Positions 1 through 12,654 are shown, counted from the first letter of the stretch. The stretch is 64,000 nucleotides of DNA from Tetrapyrgos nigripes (GCA_013368315.1 JAACJM010000145.1:1-64000); one strand, 5' to 3'. Notes: a model not told the origin generated them from the letters alone. A program made the numbers and translations.

Positions 1-1096
1 CCGAACAGATCGAGCTGTTCCACGCAATTGAGCATCATCCATCCGATAATCTCCGCGTTTCCTGTCCTCCTTCAGCATTGTTCTCGTCCAAGTCCGATCT
101 AGGACCAGAATTACCACCCCAGGATTCTGACATCTCTCTCAATCGACTCCTTCTCGAAATTGATATCACTCTTCTAGTAGGAACCGCGTCCGATACAAGC
201 GAAATTATTCCTTACAATCTCATTCTCTCTCTCATCCAACGAGGGGCGCAGATCGTCAAACTTGACTTTGACATCGCCCCTTCCGATACCGGGTTCTGGT
301 TCACCCGCTCTTATAATCCTTCCCTTTCTCTTTGGATGAGGCCCACGTACACAGGGCTACAAGAGCTGCGCTATCTGAATCTTAAGGGCTTGGGGTCCGA
401 TCCTCGCGGCTGGTTGGAGTTTCAGGACTTTATTTCAAGACATCCTCTCCTCCAAAGGATTACTTTGCGTGGGCCCGACATCCCATGGCACTCAACCCCA
501 TGGACCCTGACGACGAGTATAAACTGGTGGCTTGACGAGATACCGTCCTGGGCGCAGTGTTAGCTACCGTTCCAGACCTTTTTCTTTTACGGGAAGTGGT
601 GTTGTTCGGAACTCGCGCTGCGACGCGGACTCAGACTCGATGGTTCAGAGTAGCGTCGGCCATGATACTTGGAAAGTCGAGGAGATCTGTGCATTGACCA
701 TGGGGTTGCCAGTGCTATGGCCATTGCAGCTGCACAGCAGGGGCGCCGGCCGGGAGAGGATTCGGACGGACATGTGCATGTGCATGGAATGTCGGAGGAG
801 GAACGAAGCGTGTTTGTAGCTCTAGCAAAAGCTTTACCCCGAGAATTGAAACGACTGGATATCCGTTGTCGTCATCGTGAGTCGGTGAGTTCCTCTTCCT
901 CCTCCTCTGAGTTCCTTTTGAAAAACCTTCTCTCTATCTTTGTCCGACCACACACAACCTGAAATTATGTACAGTCTCTACAGAGGACACGGAACACGGT
1001 CGATTCCAACGAATTGATGGACCGAGCGATCTTCGAATTATTTTCACTGCTCAGTGTCATCTGTTCGCTAACAAGCGACGGTTTCTCAGGTGCTGA
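1..1096 (+). CDS. F-box/LRR-like hypothetical protein, 3' part (5' partial, probably frameshifted)
   Basis: The frame is already open at base 3 and runs to a stop at 561-563, so the gene starts outside the window. The product has the leucine-spaced style of basidiomycete F-box/LRR-like proteins (for example LQELRYLNLKGLG, HPLLQRITLRG). After base ~539 the same style continues in another frame (LGAVLATVPDLFLLREVVLF), which points to an indel near 535-560. Further coding-like sequence (ALAKALPRELKRLDIRC) ends at a GTGAGT donor near 894. A last exon from about 975 ends at TGA 1094-1096. No F-box is visible because the N-terminus is missing. The family assignment rests on LRR-like spacing only. 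It could be a pseudogene. Confidence 0.4.
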
Positions 1097-1893
1097 AGGA
1101 CTATCTATGATACCCATGCCTCCCAATCCTGACCATGTTTGTATCGGAACATTCGTCGACGTTAGGTTTTGATACCGTCATGAGAGTGTGTCTGTTGAGT
1201 GTAACGTATCCGTACTGATACGAAGCTGAAGGATATACTGGGTAGCGTTGTGTTGTCGACGTCGATATATACATATTTGCTTAGACCAATATACTGCCCT
1301 TTACTGATTTGCACCCAAGTACAGGTCAAACCTGAAGCTTGCAGGCCAAGACCACGGCCTGTAACTCATCAACGCATCTTGAATAAGAATATCGGATTTT
1401 AGGAATTTAGGAATTTCGGAAAAATTCGTATGGCGTATGATATGACATGACATGCCAGTGGTCAAAGCGAGTCCGCCTGCAGTTTTAATCTGAAGTAAGT
1501 GTCCTTGTATGTGTCAGTTCGGGCCAGGACGAAAATTTTCTGACCCCCGGTAGGACCTGGTTAAGAGGGCAGGTCCAGGGCGGGTCAAGGGTCGAAGGGG
1601 TCAAGACCCGCAACAAGAATGGCATGTGTGCGCACAAGGACTTTATTCGCCGTTGACTGAAAGACAAAGCGTTAGTGTCCCATGTGTGCACTGCTGCGCA
1701 CGAGGACTTCATTCGCTTTTGAAGGAGAAACCGTTGAGCATCCCATGTATCTCTGACCCTTTAAATTACCTTCCCTTAATATATCTATTCAGTCGGTGAT
1801 GGTTTAAATACCCTCCCTTCTGTCAGCTCGTTTTCTGACAATCACTTACTTTGAAGCTCCGGGAGCTTTTCGGACACTCGACTACTTTGGGAC
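1097..1893. other. Intergenic, no gene seen
   Basis: No convincing reading frame. Contents: an imperfect direct repeat at 1628-1752 (listed separately), a GC-rich stretch near 1500-1610, and a short pyrimidine-rich leader just before the peroxidase-like start codon. Confidence 0.5.
1628..1752. repeat. Imperfect tandem duplication, unit about 65 bases
   Basis: GCGCACAAGGACTTTATTCG near 1630 recurs as GCGCACGAGGACTTCATTCG near 1696. Both units end in a similar CATCCCATGT-type motif, so two diverged units lie side by side. Confidence 0.5.
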
Positions 1894-4191
1894 ATGATAC
1901 CGTTTCGTGCACTCGGATTGCTGTTGTCGTTGGGGTTGTCCTTTGCCAGAGCTGCTCCTCAGTCCGGCAGTGGTAGCCCTATAGAGTAGGCCCACAGTGG
2001 AACTCGAGTGGCCCTACGACCCTCTCATTCATTTCGAAGAAGAGGCCCTCTACGAGAGTCGTGACATCTTTGGGATCGTCAGTCCGTGTGGTATTAGGGA
2101 GAATAGTACGACTTCCGCTGAGTGGGTGAGGTTGGTGAGTACTTCTATTACTTGGTGCTAAGTTCTATTGAAGCTCAAATGCTAATAATTTACCTCTATA
2201 ACTCCCTGTTAGGCATATCACGACATGTCCATACACGACGTTAACACCGGTCTTGGAGGGCTCGATGGTAGTATTCGATTCGAGTTGGATAGGGCCGAGG
2301 TATGTACTACATATTTCTAATCAATCTGGCACTCGTACTCGTGCTGGCAAGCCTGGTCGAGTCCGGGTCATCTCATTTCTGATTGGATTCATACTAATCA
2401 TAATTCACAATTCCAGAACGTAGGCATTGGGATGGTCAACACCTTGCTAAATTTTACCAGCTTTGTGTCGCCTGTCATTAGTAGTAAGTAATACTCTCCC
2501 GCCGCTGCTCTCTGAGTTCTGAACCAGATCTGATGAATTGATTTTCTTCTTATCCTCCTACTACCTGGCTCATCCTCCCATCCTCAGTGGCAGACACCAT
2601 AGCCCTAGGCACCACCTTCGCTTTCGCTGGCTGTGGTGCTCCCTACCTCATCCCATTCCGAGGCGGACGAATCGACGCTCTATCGGCCGGTCCCCCAGGT
2701 GTCCCTGAACCTACCCAATCAGTAGAGATCCATACTCAAAAGTTCGCAAATCAAGGGTTGCAACCAGACGGAGATGATCGGTTTAGTTGCGTGTGGGCAT
2801 ACGTTGGGTGGAGTTGCGAGGGTTGATTTTCCTGATGTTTGACTCGGAAGAGGAAGGGGATTTTGGGTCGTTCACTGGAGTGATAAAAGCTCCTCAGCCG
2901 TATAATCAGTCTGTGTGAGAGTGATATTTCGCTGCTGAAGATTGTTACATACCGTTTATTGCTGATTGCTTCGGAATTACTTTTGTCCATGTCCTTCGAT
3001 TCTCCATCTCCCTCTGCAGTGCAACGCGCTACCTCGATGGTACTACTCAGAACCCTCTCGCCGTGAGCAAAAACGAATCGTTCAGGTCGGATGGGAGCAT
3101 TTTTGCGAGTGATGGCAATGTTACTATGAAAAGGTAAGTTTAGTTCTCCATTTCATTCCTGAGTCTTCCCTTCTGTCCCCCCTCTTCAAGTTCCTTCCCG
3201 TTCTCTTTCTTTCTTGCATTTTCGTCATACTCTGCTAGTGATCAAGCTTAGGCCCACTGTCGCTGATTTCATCTCAACCGCGTCTGTTCATCTGTTAATT
3301 TCAAAATTTCCAGACTTTCCGAGTCAAAACAGACCTTTGACGAAACGTGCAAGAATCTCATCGAACGAATGATCAACACTGTGCCCAAGAACGTTACATT
3401 GACGGACGTGATCCTACCCATTCAAAATAAGGTTGGTTTGTCGGAGTTCTCGGCTTCCACCGATCCGAAGGAGGACGATCTTGTGTTTACGATTACATTG
3501 CGAGTGAGTTATTTGGATTATAATGTTCTACCAGTGACCTAACATACGTATTGAACCCAAAATATAGACTATCGACTTGCCAGATGATCCCAACAGGACT
3601 GTTACCTTTTTCTGGACTGATCGCCGAGCTTCAGACTCTTCGTCTTCTTGTCATCATCAGGTTGCTTGCACTCTGCCCCAACCACCTCCGAACTCATTGT
3701 CGCCGCCCCCACATTCATTAATCAAGGCCTACCCTTCTTAGGTTATAACGCTGTCGTTTATTCAGTCAACGCCACTATCAACGCGTCTACTTCTATTGAC
3801 AAGTTTTGGTTTGAAATCAGCGAGGGACAGAGCACTCAGGTAATTAACAATACAGGCAGTGGCTACGTGATTGAGCAAGACAATCTCTTTTTCGATCGAA
3901 CGAGGAGTGGCTACGTTTCCTTGATGATATTTCGGAGGTTACTGTTGCGGTGAGTAGAGGCACTGACACCATCCCAAGATTCCCAACTGATGGTACTGAG
4001 ATCGTCGACATTCCATTAGATCTCGGTACAAGTCATGCTAAATGGCAGCCTAAAGCCGGATACGTTTCCACACAGTGAACATCAACACGAGTGTTTCTTG
4101 GGTCGATGTTTATGCTGATACGGCCGATGGCGGCGAGAAGGCTCTTTCGCAGAGGAATGTTCTGATAAAGGCTGTCCCTGAAGATTCCTGA
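1894..4191 (+). pseudogene. Secreted heme-peroxidase-like protein, decayed
   Basis: ATG 1894 opens a signal peptide (MIPFRALGLLLSLGLSFARA) that meets TAG at 1987. Coding then continues one frame over. Exons can be followed through: EWVRLAYHDMSIHD (distal His region), GGLDGSIRFELDRAENVGIG, ADTIALGTTFAFAGCG, FRGGRIDALSAGP, MIGLVACGHTLGGV (proximal His region), YLDGTTQNPLAV, and a C-terminal beta-rich part (NATINASTSIDKFWFEISEG; VSWVDVYADTADGGEKALSQ). This order fits secreted plant-peroxidase-superfamily proteins of Agaricomycetes. Introns with GT/AG ends fall at about 2134, 2300, 2485 and 3133. Frame changes are needed near 1987, 2760, 2862, 3650 and 4075, so the copy is probably non-functional unless the sequence has indel errors. 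Confidence 0.7.
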
Positions 4192-4295
4192 GGGTTGCGT
4201 ATGGTATCTCCACTAGCTGACTAGGTCAAGATTATCTAGTAACCCAGATAGATAGCCAGTATTTTATTCCAAGTATTTAATTCGAATTTCTATTA
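4192..4295. other. Short 3' flank of the peroxidase-like pseudogene
   Basis: AT-rich spacer with no reading frame; it ends at the TIR of the next element. Confidence 0.4.
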
Positions 4296-4573
4296 CTGTA
4301 CTATTTCGACCAAGTGTTTGCGTAACGCGTAACGCACCCCCACGAACACTGATGATTTTGGATATAGTAACGCATACGGACCCCTTCTGAACACCTGGTT
4401 GACGGATCTTGTAACGCTTTTGTGGCCCCTAGAGGCTCTAAAAGGCATTTTTCGGGGCGGTCTTTGGCCGCCTAGCATCTCGTAACGCGTCATGCCCTCG
4501 TACAAATATGTAACCCAGTCAGAGGATCGAGTAACGCACCAAAGTGGCCGAACACTTGGTCAAAATACTACAG
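4296..4573. mobile_element. Short TIR element (MITE-like), 278 bases
   Basis: The left end CTGTACTATTTCGACCAAGT and the reverse complement of the right end, CTGTAGTATTTTGACCAAGT, form terminal inverted repeats of about 24 bases with three or four mismatches. The interior carries at least five copies of GTAACGC (near 4321, 4328, 4368, 4410, 4482 and 4530), like subterminal transposase-binding repeats. No coding capacity. No clear target-site duplication, so the superfamily is not assigned. Confidence 0.6.
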
Positions 4574-5109
4574 CATAGACATTGGGACATCATCCAAGAT
4601 CCTAGAGAGATCGGGGATTTCAAGCTGAACTTTGAAAAAAATAATAATAAGCAGTAGTATGCAGTTGTTCTTTTTTCATCGCCGTATCATATTCGACTCG
4701 GTACCGGGTTACGCCAGACGCGACCAAGCCCCTAAGAACGACGATCACGTGAACTACTTAGGACGAGCCTCGCTTTTCAACATGCTCCTCCAGATCCTGG
4801 AATTTCGACCATTTTCAGATCAGAAGAACCTTTTGATTCACTGACTTCCAGCTTCGTTGAACATGCATGGATACATCATTGACGCTTCCAATGTCACGGT
4901 CGCTGCCAGAATGGACGCTCGTCGAGGGCCAAGAGGGGCTTGAGAGGGGCCAAGGCTCTCCTTGCCCGTCACCGATAGCTGTGTTCGTAGTGGAACAAAG
5001 CCAACTTGCCCCGCGACGGTCGGACCACATACCGTGACAGGCTTTGTCACAGAAACCAGATCCGTACCACTAGGTACTACGTCCCGGCAAACTCGGAGCA
5101 AGGAATAAC
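4574..5109. other. Intergenic, no gene seen
   Basis: Several short overlapping frames on both strands show no domain or splice support. The region lies upstream of the duplicated segment. Confidence 0.4.
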
Positions 5110-6843
5110 TCGGATGTGACTGGATGCGGTGTTTGTATGTAGACTGATCATTTCTCTCTCTTGAGGACAGGGGGTTTTTTGTGGCCGGGATTGGATGGAC
5201 TGTCATGGACATGCAGTAATGACCCGCTGTGTATTCGGAGAGAACGTCACGGAGTCCCTCTAGGCTCTACCTTCCACGGGCCCCAATGCCATCCTCCTTC
5301 TCTGCTAACTTCAGTCTCAAACCTCCTTACATGTGCCGGTGATTCACCTGTAAATTACAATCTAAATCTACAAACGATCTCTCACCTCGCTATAGCAATC
5401 GATTCCGATTCGGATGCTCAACATCGGATTGCACGCGTACGTCGATTCATCCTAACAAATATCAATAACACTGCCATGTCCAGAACTACTATGATATCAA
5501 TCTACATTATCGGAACTGAATTTTAAAGCGGTCAGCATGTCCATATCCAAGTGCGTGTGTCACTGTGCCTGTTCAATGGCACGGGCAAAGCCGCAACTGT
5601 GAGCCATAATGGTATTTAAAGCTGTCCTCAAATCCAGGCAATTTCCCCAAGCTCAAGGTTGGAACGGTTTGAGCTTTCCCTCATCCTCACCTCAGTACCC
5701 TCCCTTCTCCTAAACCTTTGAACGAATCAACGTCGACATGAAGTTCTCCGCCACTTTGTCTGCTATTTCTTTTCGCTACTGTCCTCAGCTCTAGCTCTAC
5801 TATGGCTGCCCCCGCCCCTGCTCCCGTCGAACTCACCGCTCGAATTCCGATCCCGGCGAATGCATTTCCACCTTCAAATTTGATCGGGGTTTCTATCACG
5901 GTGTCTTTGATCAGGGTTGTGCTTAACTTGTACGAGTTTCTTCAGTTTTTTGATGAATCCCGACCGCTGACCTTCATCGGAAACGTTCGCAGGTCGACAA
6001 CTGCCGATTTGCCGGTCGCGACGGACGCCAATGGCAGTGATATCTGGTCGTTCAAGGACTTTGTGTTGCTGCTGCTACTTGTCAGGTTAGTATCTTTTTC
6101 CTTGTCGCGTTCTCTGAGTCCGATAAGTAGAGAGAAAAGCTGATTGATTTGAACGTGAACGAATTTTATTTTTTCAACTGCTTGCTTGCTATTCCTTTTC
6201 TACATAGGGAACCAGCAAACTCATCGACCTGGTCAATGTAGCATATCCCTTAATGTCCGGGTAACACTGGTGCAAACGTCCCTGGAAGCTTCGCAGACTA
6301 ACAGTTTGAACTATAATGTACGTCCGTCGTCGTCGTCGAAACATTCGCATACGTACGCATCAGATTCACTAACTGCGCTGTCTCTACTCTTCAGATCTAC
6401 GCTGGTATTGTCGGAGACTGCGCCTGGCAACAGGGTGGTTGTCCCATCACCCAACAGAACTATATCGATTTTGTCTACGGCACGTTGAGTGAGATTAATA
6501 CAGATTCTTGGCCTGAGTGAGTTTTAGTTTTTCTTCAAACCGAAACCGTTCGTTGTTCCTTATATTATGTATGTTCTCAGCGTCAAACAACGTCATCAAC
6601 AACTGGTGGACGTCTATCAAGACTGGACTGCAACTGGTGAGACGGTTTCTTACCTCAATTTAACGACTGGTTGAGGTTCTCTGACTCGTATTTAATCGAG
6701 TCAAGGAGTCAAGGAGTCGAGCTTAAAGCACGTCGACTCGACTGAGGAGGAAACAGACGAACGTTTTTATTTATTTAATACATACATAATTATTCTATTA
6801 CTTGTGCTTACAATCATGATGCATATGAATCTGATCTTGCATG
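5110..6843. repeat. Segmental duplication, copy 1 (pairs with 12655-14598)
   Basis: Promoter, five-exon gene and 3' flank are shared with copy 2. Shared anchors include GATGCGGTGTTTGTATGTA in the 5' part, GCCTGTTCAATGGCACG before the TATA-like GGTATTTAA, and TGATGCATATGAATCTGATC at the 3' end. Divergence is substantial (many indels and substitutions), so the duplication is not recent. Homology stops at about 6843 and appears to resume briefly at 10519-10573. Confidence 0.75.
5738..6680 (+). pseudogene. Secreted protein of unknown function, copy 1, frameshifted
   Basis: Paralogue of the gene at 13376-14429 with the same exon order and intron positions. ATG 5738 begins a signal-peptide-like MKFSATLSAISF, but an extra T then shifts the frame before the Ala/Pro stretch. 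Further shifts lie in exon 1 (near 5850), exon 2 (near 6003-6065) and the last exon (a missing base near 6660). Exon 4 is better preserved than in copy 2: it keeps the frame through the Asp-Phe-Val-Tyr-Gly region where copy 2 lacks two bases. The TATA-like box and upstream sequence match copy 2. Likely a pseudogene. Confidence 0.6.
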
Positions 6844-9533
6844 AATTTAATTTACGTCGACCATGGATGGATCTATGTAAGTATGCCTGCTCCTCTCTCA
6901 GGAGCTATCGGATCACTCTCGGGCAAATTACCTATGTTATAGGTGCGAGCGTTGGTTATATCCACCCAGAGTATGTTACGCGTCATTTTTACATGTTAAG
7001 TATGATGAATCTAAATTTCCTGGCACCGAGGCGAAGATGATTTGCCTTTATGTAGCAGTTTTTAATGAGCATTTCTAAATTAAAGCAATTTCATGGCTTA
7101 AGTTTGCTTGACCAGTTGGATAAATGAGGTGCAACAATCCTCAGAGATACATGCATCTAATCTATATTAGATCCATTTCTATGTACTATCATTACCCTGA
7201 GAGTAAGTTAGAATGTATTGAATAATATGACATGGTGGTTCAGTTTTCATTCCCAGGTAATGCCACATTCAGCATGCATGCTACGCTAGTTCATGTTCAG
7301 ATGAAACGTGAATGGTCCATTGTAACACATGATTTTCTCAACTCACCCAATTTGGAAGGGGATTCTGACATTCTAGCTCATGACCACTTTTGGTAAGTTG
7401 GAACTTGAATGCTAAAATGTCATCAGGAAAACGGTCCATGGATAATGTATCCATAACTATCAGTAATTATTGAAAAGGCGATAATATTCACGGAAGTACT
7501 GACAATTATTGACTTTTACTGAGCAGGGTTGATAGTGAGTAGTTATAGCTGAAGTTTATCTTCTATCCAATAAATTGGCACCAGGTTTATCAAGACCTTA
7601 GCACAATTATCTCAGTTCATTTCTTGTCTCTTAGCATCTCACCGGGTGTTATATTGAAGTTGTATTCAAACATAGTAATGGGCAATAAATTAGCAAACAT
7701 ATTATCTACAACTTAGGCATTCTTCTGAGTCCATTTGCACTGCGCGAGGGTACTGTACTAGTAGTTGATAATTTACAAATAAGTATCTAAAATTTATCTG
7801 GTACTACAATGCTTCAGTCTTCCTCAAGACATACAATCGTTAACGCAACCAATCAGAGACTGAGTCAAGCACAGTAGAAGAAAGACAGACACCTTTGTGT
7901 ACTTCCAGTAATCGGTGCGGCACCACTGTAGCAAAGAGACTATGGATGTGTTGATTGGGTGTATGCAGCTTTGAACGGAGGCATGCGGGTAAGTGTTGGA
8001 CTTGGCAGTGAAAAAGACTGTGGCAGAAATCAGTAGTCAAATGTCTGATTGATGTCACGGCTGGCCGGCGCCCGCCAATATTTCGAGCTCCGCTCTATCA
8101 ACTGTACAGTTGACGTGATTTGTCATGATCACCTGGTGCTTAACTTTTCTTGTCCCTTCCTTCCTTCCTTCCCACTTCCTTCTCTTCCCATTCGTAGAGT
8201 GCTCGTTTGCAGCATCTTGCATACTGCCCTGTCTGATTCCCTTCCCGACTCCGCTTACCATAAGGCAGTACGACACGAGTACAACATTTATTGGGTCCAC
8301 TTGCAAGGCTGACTGACAACTTTGGATTCAGGTACGTTGCTTAACCGCTGTTTTCTTAGTAGTTTTCTTATGTGTCTGAGTAGGGATTTCTTCAACCTTT
8401 TTTCTCCAACCTTCAGGTATGAGGTATGTATTTTCCTTCATATTCTGTGTAACTCTGTCTGCAGCGTACCAGTGTCAACACCCACACGATCTACTTGTGT
8501 GCGTCTCAAGACACCACTTGATAGGCGCATGCAGCTCCACTCCTCATTTATTGTTGCGGTTCGTTTGGCTAGAATGTAGTGATGGTACATGTAGTTATCT
8601 GGCCTTTTATGCTTGACTCTGAAGAGTGTTTCCTCCCATGCGCAGGTATCATCTTAACACCTTTTGTTGCAGTTGGTGAGTTCCTCTGCTGAACGTGCTC
8701 TGGTGCAGATGCTGATGTCAGGCTTTGTAGCTGTTGCCGCTGCTGGTGTGAGTATCCTTAAGGTTAGGTACGTCTGTTGCGCTCTCTTCATAGCATCTTA
8801 CTAATCTCAGATTGATACAGAAAGGTCATAACTCGTCCTCTCACATCTGATGTCTATTGCCTACTGGCATTGGTCTCATTTCCTTCGGAGGGGGATAGGG
8901 CACATTTTTAGTGTGTACATTCTGTGCGTGAAGCAAGAAGGCGTCAGTTTGGCGTGTGGGTGCTGTAGTTGGGGCAGTACCTGTAATATGTATCGTTTCA
9001 TGTCAGTAGTGTAGTTTTTATTAATATTATCTATCTTCATAAATTTCTTTCGTGGTTATTGAGCTGAGAGCGCTTTCAAATGAGTGGATATGTATCTATA
9101 AAGCATCGACAACCTATTGCTACAGTGTTGCTAGCATCCAACAAGTTGACGATAAAATTTGATAATGCACAGGGGGGACCAGGAAATGTTCGCCAATTGT
9201 GGCTAAGGTCAATAATATTAGTTCTACTCGATACTTGTTCATAATTATCAACAATGTACGAAACACTAGTTAAAATTATCCATGGACCATTTTCCTGATG
9301 GTGGATGGGTCCTTTTGACTCAGTCCTTGCATAGTAGGCTTTAGCAAGTGTGGCTCTCTGGAAATAGATAAGGGACACATAAGAAATGAGAATCAATATA
9401 CCTGAAAACTGACTGACAATGATTAGAACTTACACTTCAAGCACACTGATGTTTGTAGGAGATAGCATTGGAAATTGGCCAGATGGGATTATACATTAGT
9501 TTGAGATACGATATAACATGAACATAATCTGAT
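6844..9533. other. Non-coding insert sequence in the copy 1 flank
   Basis: No supported gene on either strand. Position suggests inserted DNA, because homology to copy 2 breaks at 6843 and short homology returns at 10519. A perfect 16-base palindrome TCAACTGTACAGTTGA is at 8097-8112. I could not identify a transposon class. Confidence 0.4.
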
Positions 9534-9541
9534 GTAACACA
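9534..9541 (+). repeat. Left 8-base target-site duplication of hAT MITE
   Basis: GTAACACA directly abuts the left TIR and is repeated exactly at 10162-10169. Confidence 0.85.
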
Positions 9542-10161
9542 TAGGGCTCCTAGCGGATCGGATGATCCGGCGCCATCCGAGCGATTGCTGCTTCGGATTC
9601 GGATGCGGATGGTGCTCCTCCTCCTCCTCCATCCAACGGATAGCATCCGACCAATCCGACGGTAATCTGCGGATGGAAAGCCCAACACTGGAAGTTTCAG
9701 AAATACTATATAGTACTATTACCGAGTAGAGAAATACACAAAAATAAATAACGGCCGCAACCAGTAGTATGTGTGGCTTCAACAGACAGCATTAATCCTT
9801 CATAATGCTGACTGGTTTGAGTGTTTCGCGAACGCTGGCGCTCTGATATTGAAGGCGCGGTGTCGGGTCTGAACCTAGACACATACTTTTCTATTCTTTA
9901 ATTTATTATCGTTTCTCTCCAGCTCATATCCTTGGTTTATTTTCTGTTACTCTTTTGCATTCCTTGGCCGCCACCATGTTGTTTATCTTATCTGTATGTC
10001 ATGTGATCATAGATATACTATATAAGGGAAGCAGAACTCATCCGGCGATCATCCGTCGGATGCTCGGATACCATCCGGCAGATGCGGATTGGGATTTGCA
10101 GACCACCCATCCGAGCGGATGGCATCCGAATCCGACACAATCCGATCTGATAGGAGCCCTA
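9542..10161. mobile_element. Non-autonomous hAT-type element (620 bases)
   Basis: The ends TAGGGCTCCTAGCGGATCGG (left) and TAGGGCTCCTATCAGATCGG (reverse complement of right) form TIRs. Both subterminal regions, about 130 bases each, are packed with GGATCCG/GCGGAT-type repeats, a common arrangement for hAT transposase binding. An exact 8-base target duplication, GTAACACA, flanks the element; 8 bases is the hAT length. The interior has no transposase, so movement would need one supplied in trans. Confidence 0.85.
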
Positions 10162-10169
10162 GTAACACA
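10162..10169 (+). repeat. Right 8-base target-site duplication of hAT MITE
   Basis: GTAACACA, identical to 9534-9541. Confidence 0.85.
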
Positions 10170-12654
10170 TGACACACCCTGGGAATAGTATTTTTGGCCA
10201 AAAAGTGATGCCATAAGGAGCTCTCAGGAGAAAAATAAATGTATTTGGGCTCAAGTGGCTATACAGGCCAAAACCAAGCAAGCAGTGTGCAATCTGCAGT
10301 CTCTCAGCTCTCTGAGCTTTTGAGAGCCCAGAGACTGCTTGTAGAGCAACCAACCACAGCCAAAACTAACCTAGCTCAGTACTTACTACTCAGTGATCGC
10401 ACCAAACTAACTAAGAGAGGGTCAAGGCATGTTGCATGTTTGAACTTTGGTGAATTGTGAATCATGACAGTGGTGGATGATTGAACAATGTTGACACATT
10501 TGAATTGATTTTGAAGAAAGGTTCAGACTCGAGGTACCTACTCAAGGTCTAGCTAGCTTAACCTCTGTCAATGACAGCAAGTTGCAAAACAATAGGCTGC
10601 TCCACACTTTGTGTGTGCATAGGTGGAGCTCAAATCTGTGTGGTGACTTCCTCAACATAAGGATTCAAAGCAACCTGCTCCATCCCATCCACCTCTATAA
10701 ATATGCTGTGGGTCCATGTCTCAGGTTGACTAGCTTTGTCGTTTCCCTCTAGATCTCTCTCTTTCTACATACATTTTGATACAGCAATTGACGCCATATG
10801 GTTTTTGTTGAGCACGCATGGTACGAACAGTACACTAAAAGCAGAGTGGCAACTCCATACTTACCTGGGGATAAGAGTAGCTTGATAAGAGCTTGTGAGA
10901 GGCTTGTTGAGTGATGAAAGTAAGTATAAAACTTGTTATTAGAGGGCCATCTACGAGTCCCTTTTATACCTAAGAGGGAGGGTAAATACATGTGATACAG
11001 GGGTTACTTATGTAACTATGTATGACTACTAAGGCAGTGAGAATGATGTATTTAGCGCAGCGTGCCACTGATGGGACGCGAGACCCAATACTGAACATAC
11101 ATTATTTACTACAATACGAGTTCCTTCACTATTTCAAACCACTTAGCACCTAGCATGGCCACTTCAATACTATCAGCAATTATGAATGGTATAACACCAC
11201 CCTTGAACATGCAAAAGTCCATGCGAACAGTGAGATTGATGATCGCACCCTCAGTAATAATCTGCGAGGGACTAAGCCTGGCCTGAGTGCCAAACCGTTC
11301 AAGTTTTGCATTCCAGCGATTGGAAGGCCATGCACGCTACCAAGCTTATAGCAACCACAAGTAAATGAGTAAATAGTGTTATCTGCAAGCTGACTTGCTT
11401 CTATCCAGTTAACGGCAAGCTGATAGGAGTTCTCAACGTGGCAACACTGCACATGATTTGACCATGTGATATGTGCATGCTTATCACTTTTTTCAAGGTC
11501 AAAGAAATCATTCTTACACTCCCTTATACTAAAGTATCGGGAATTTACTGTCTATGATAGATCAATGATGGTAATTACTTATTGTCCTTACTAGTATATT
11601 GTCTATGTACTTCTATTGTTCTACATAGAAGGTTGATGGCTGCATGTAAATGCGCCAGTTCAACAGTTTTGGCACAATATACTAAGATTATACTTTGATA
11701 CCTAGTGGATGACGCTGCAGGCTTGCTGCAGTTGTCATCACTGTAAGTTGCTTCTGTGAGTGCTTCGAGGTATAAAAGGGCAAGAGGGATATGATGTCGA
11801 TGGTTACCATGCAGCATTGCTGCTCGTCAATGGTAGAGAGAGAAACTACATCGTTGTAAGTACATACTTATTTCTGCTCCAATGAATAGTCACCACACGG
11901 ATTTCGAGCTCCACTTATGTACACATGAAAGGGGTGTGGGCCAGCGCCGAGACGTGGCGAGTACGAGACCACAGGATTTACCACAGACTAGTCATTAATT
12001 TTATTCTCATGTACAAACATATAGATACTACAGCTTTTTTATTTGCAAGGAGAGAAGCAGAGAGGAGAGGCTGGTGACGATGGTGGGCAGGAATCTACTT
12101 TAGTAGATCGTCATGTTGTCTATCTAGGAGAGACTAGGCAGGAATGCAGTATAGTGCAGCGTCAACCTGACCCGAGAAAGACAGGGAGAATGATTATTGT
12201 AACGATGGTGATTTAGACGAATTAGCGAGCGTCGCCGCAAAAACAAACGTATATTTGCAATACCAGTATGTAGCGGTCAGGGGGCAAGGGAAAAACCGGA
12301 GACAAAGTACCGGGGAAAAACGGGAACAATTCGTATAGCCACAAGCGGAAATTGGGTGTAAAGAACTCAGCCTCATTCTTCGGCCTCGTAACTTGAAAGT
12401 GTGTGGGCGGCCTATCGTTTTGCAACTTGCTGGCAACGTTGAACGTCGATTCGACCCGAATTGGAGGTTGCCGATAATCCCTACTCCCGATTGTCGTTCT
12501 GGCTCAAGCTTGATCGCTTCGATATAACCTTCATTGACGGCAAGTAAAAGTTCCAATTGGCATGTCAATTCAAGGAATTGTTTATCAAAGCTGGTACTTA
12601 CACTCACCAAACTGTTCAACAGACGCGTGGCTCCTCCAATTACAATGACTCGAG
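10170..12654. other. Intergenic or repeat-derived, no gene seen
   Basis: Short frames only. 10519-10573 holds relict homology to the copy 2 flank (TTCAGACTCGAGGT ... GCTTAACC, CTGTCAATGA). A TATA-like CTATAAATATGC near 10694 followed by a CT-rich run could belong to an old LTR, but no matching second LTR was found. A 237-codon minus-strand frame at 12194-12907 has no domain and is not called. Confidence 0.4.

Noticed and set aside
10488..10790. Solo LTR
   Set aside because: A TATA-like motif and CT-rich run are suggestive, but no terminal TG/CA pair with a target duplication could be fixed.
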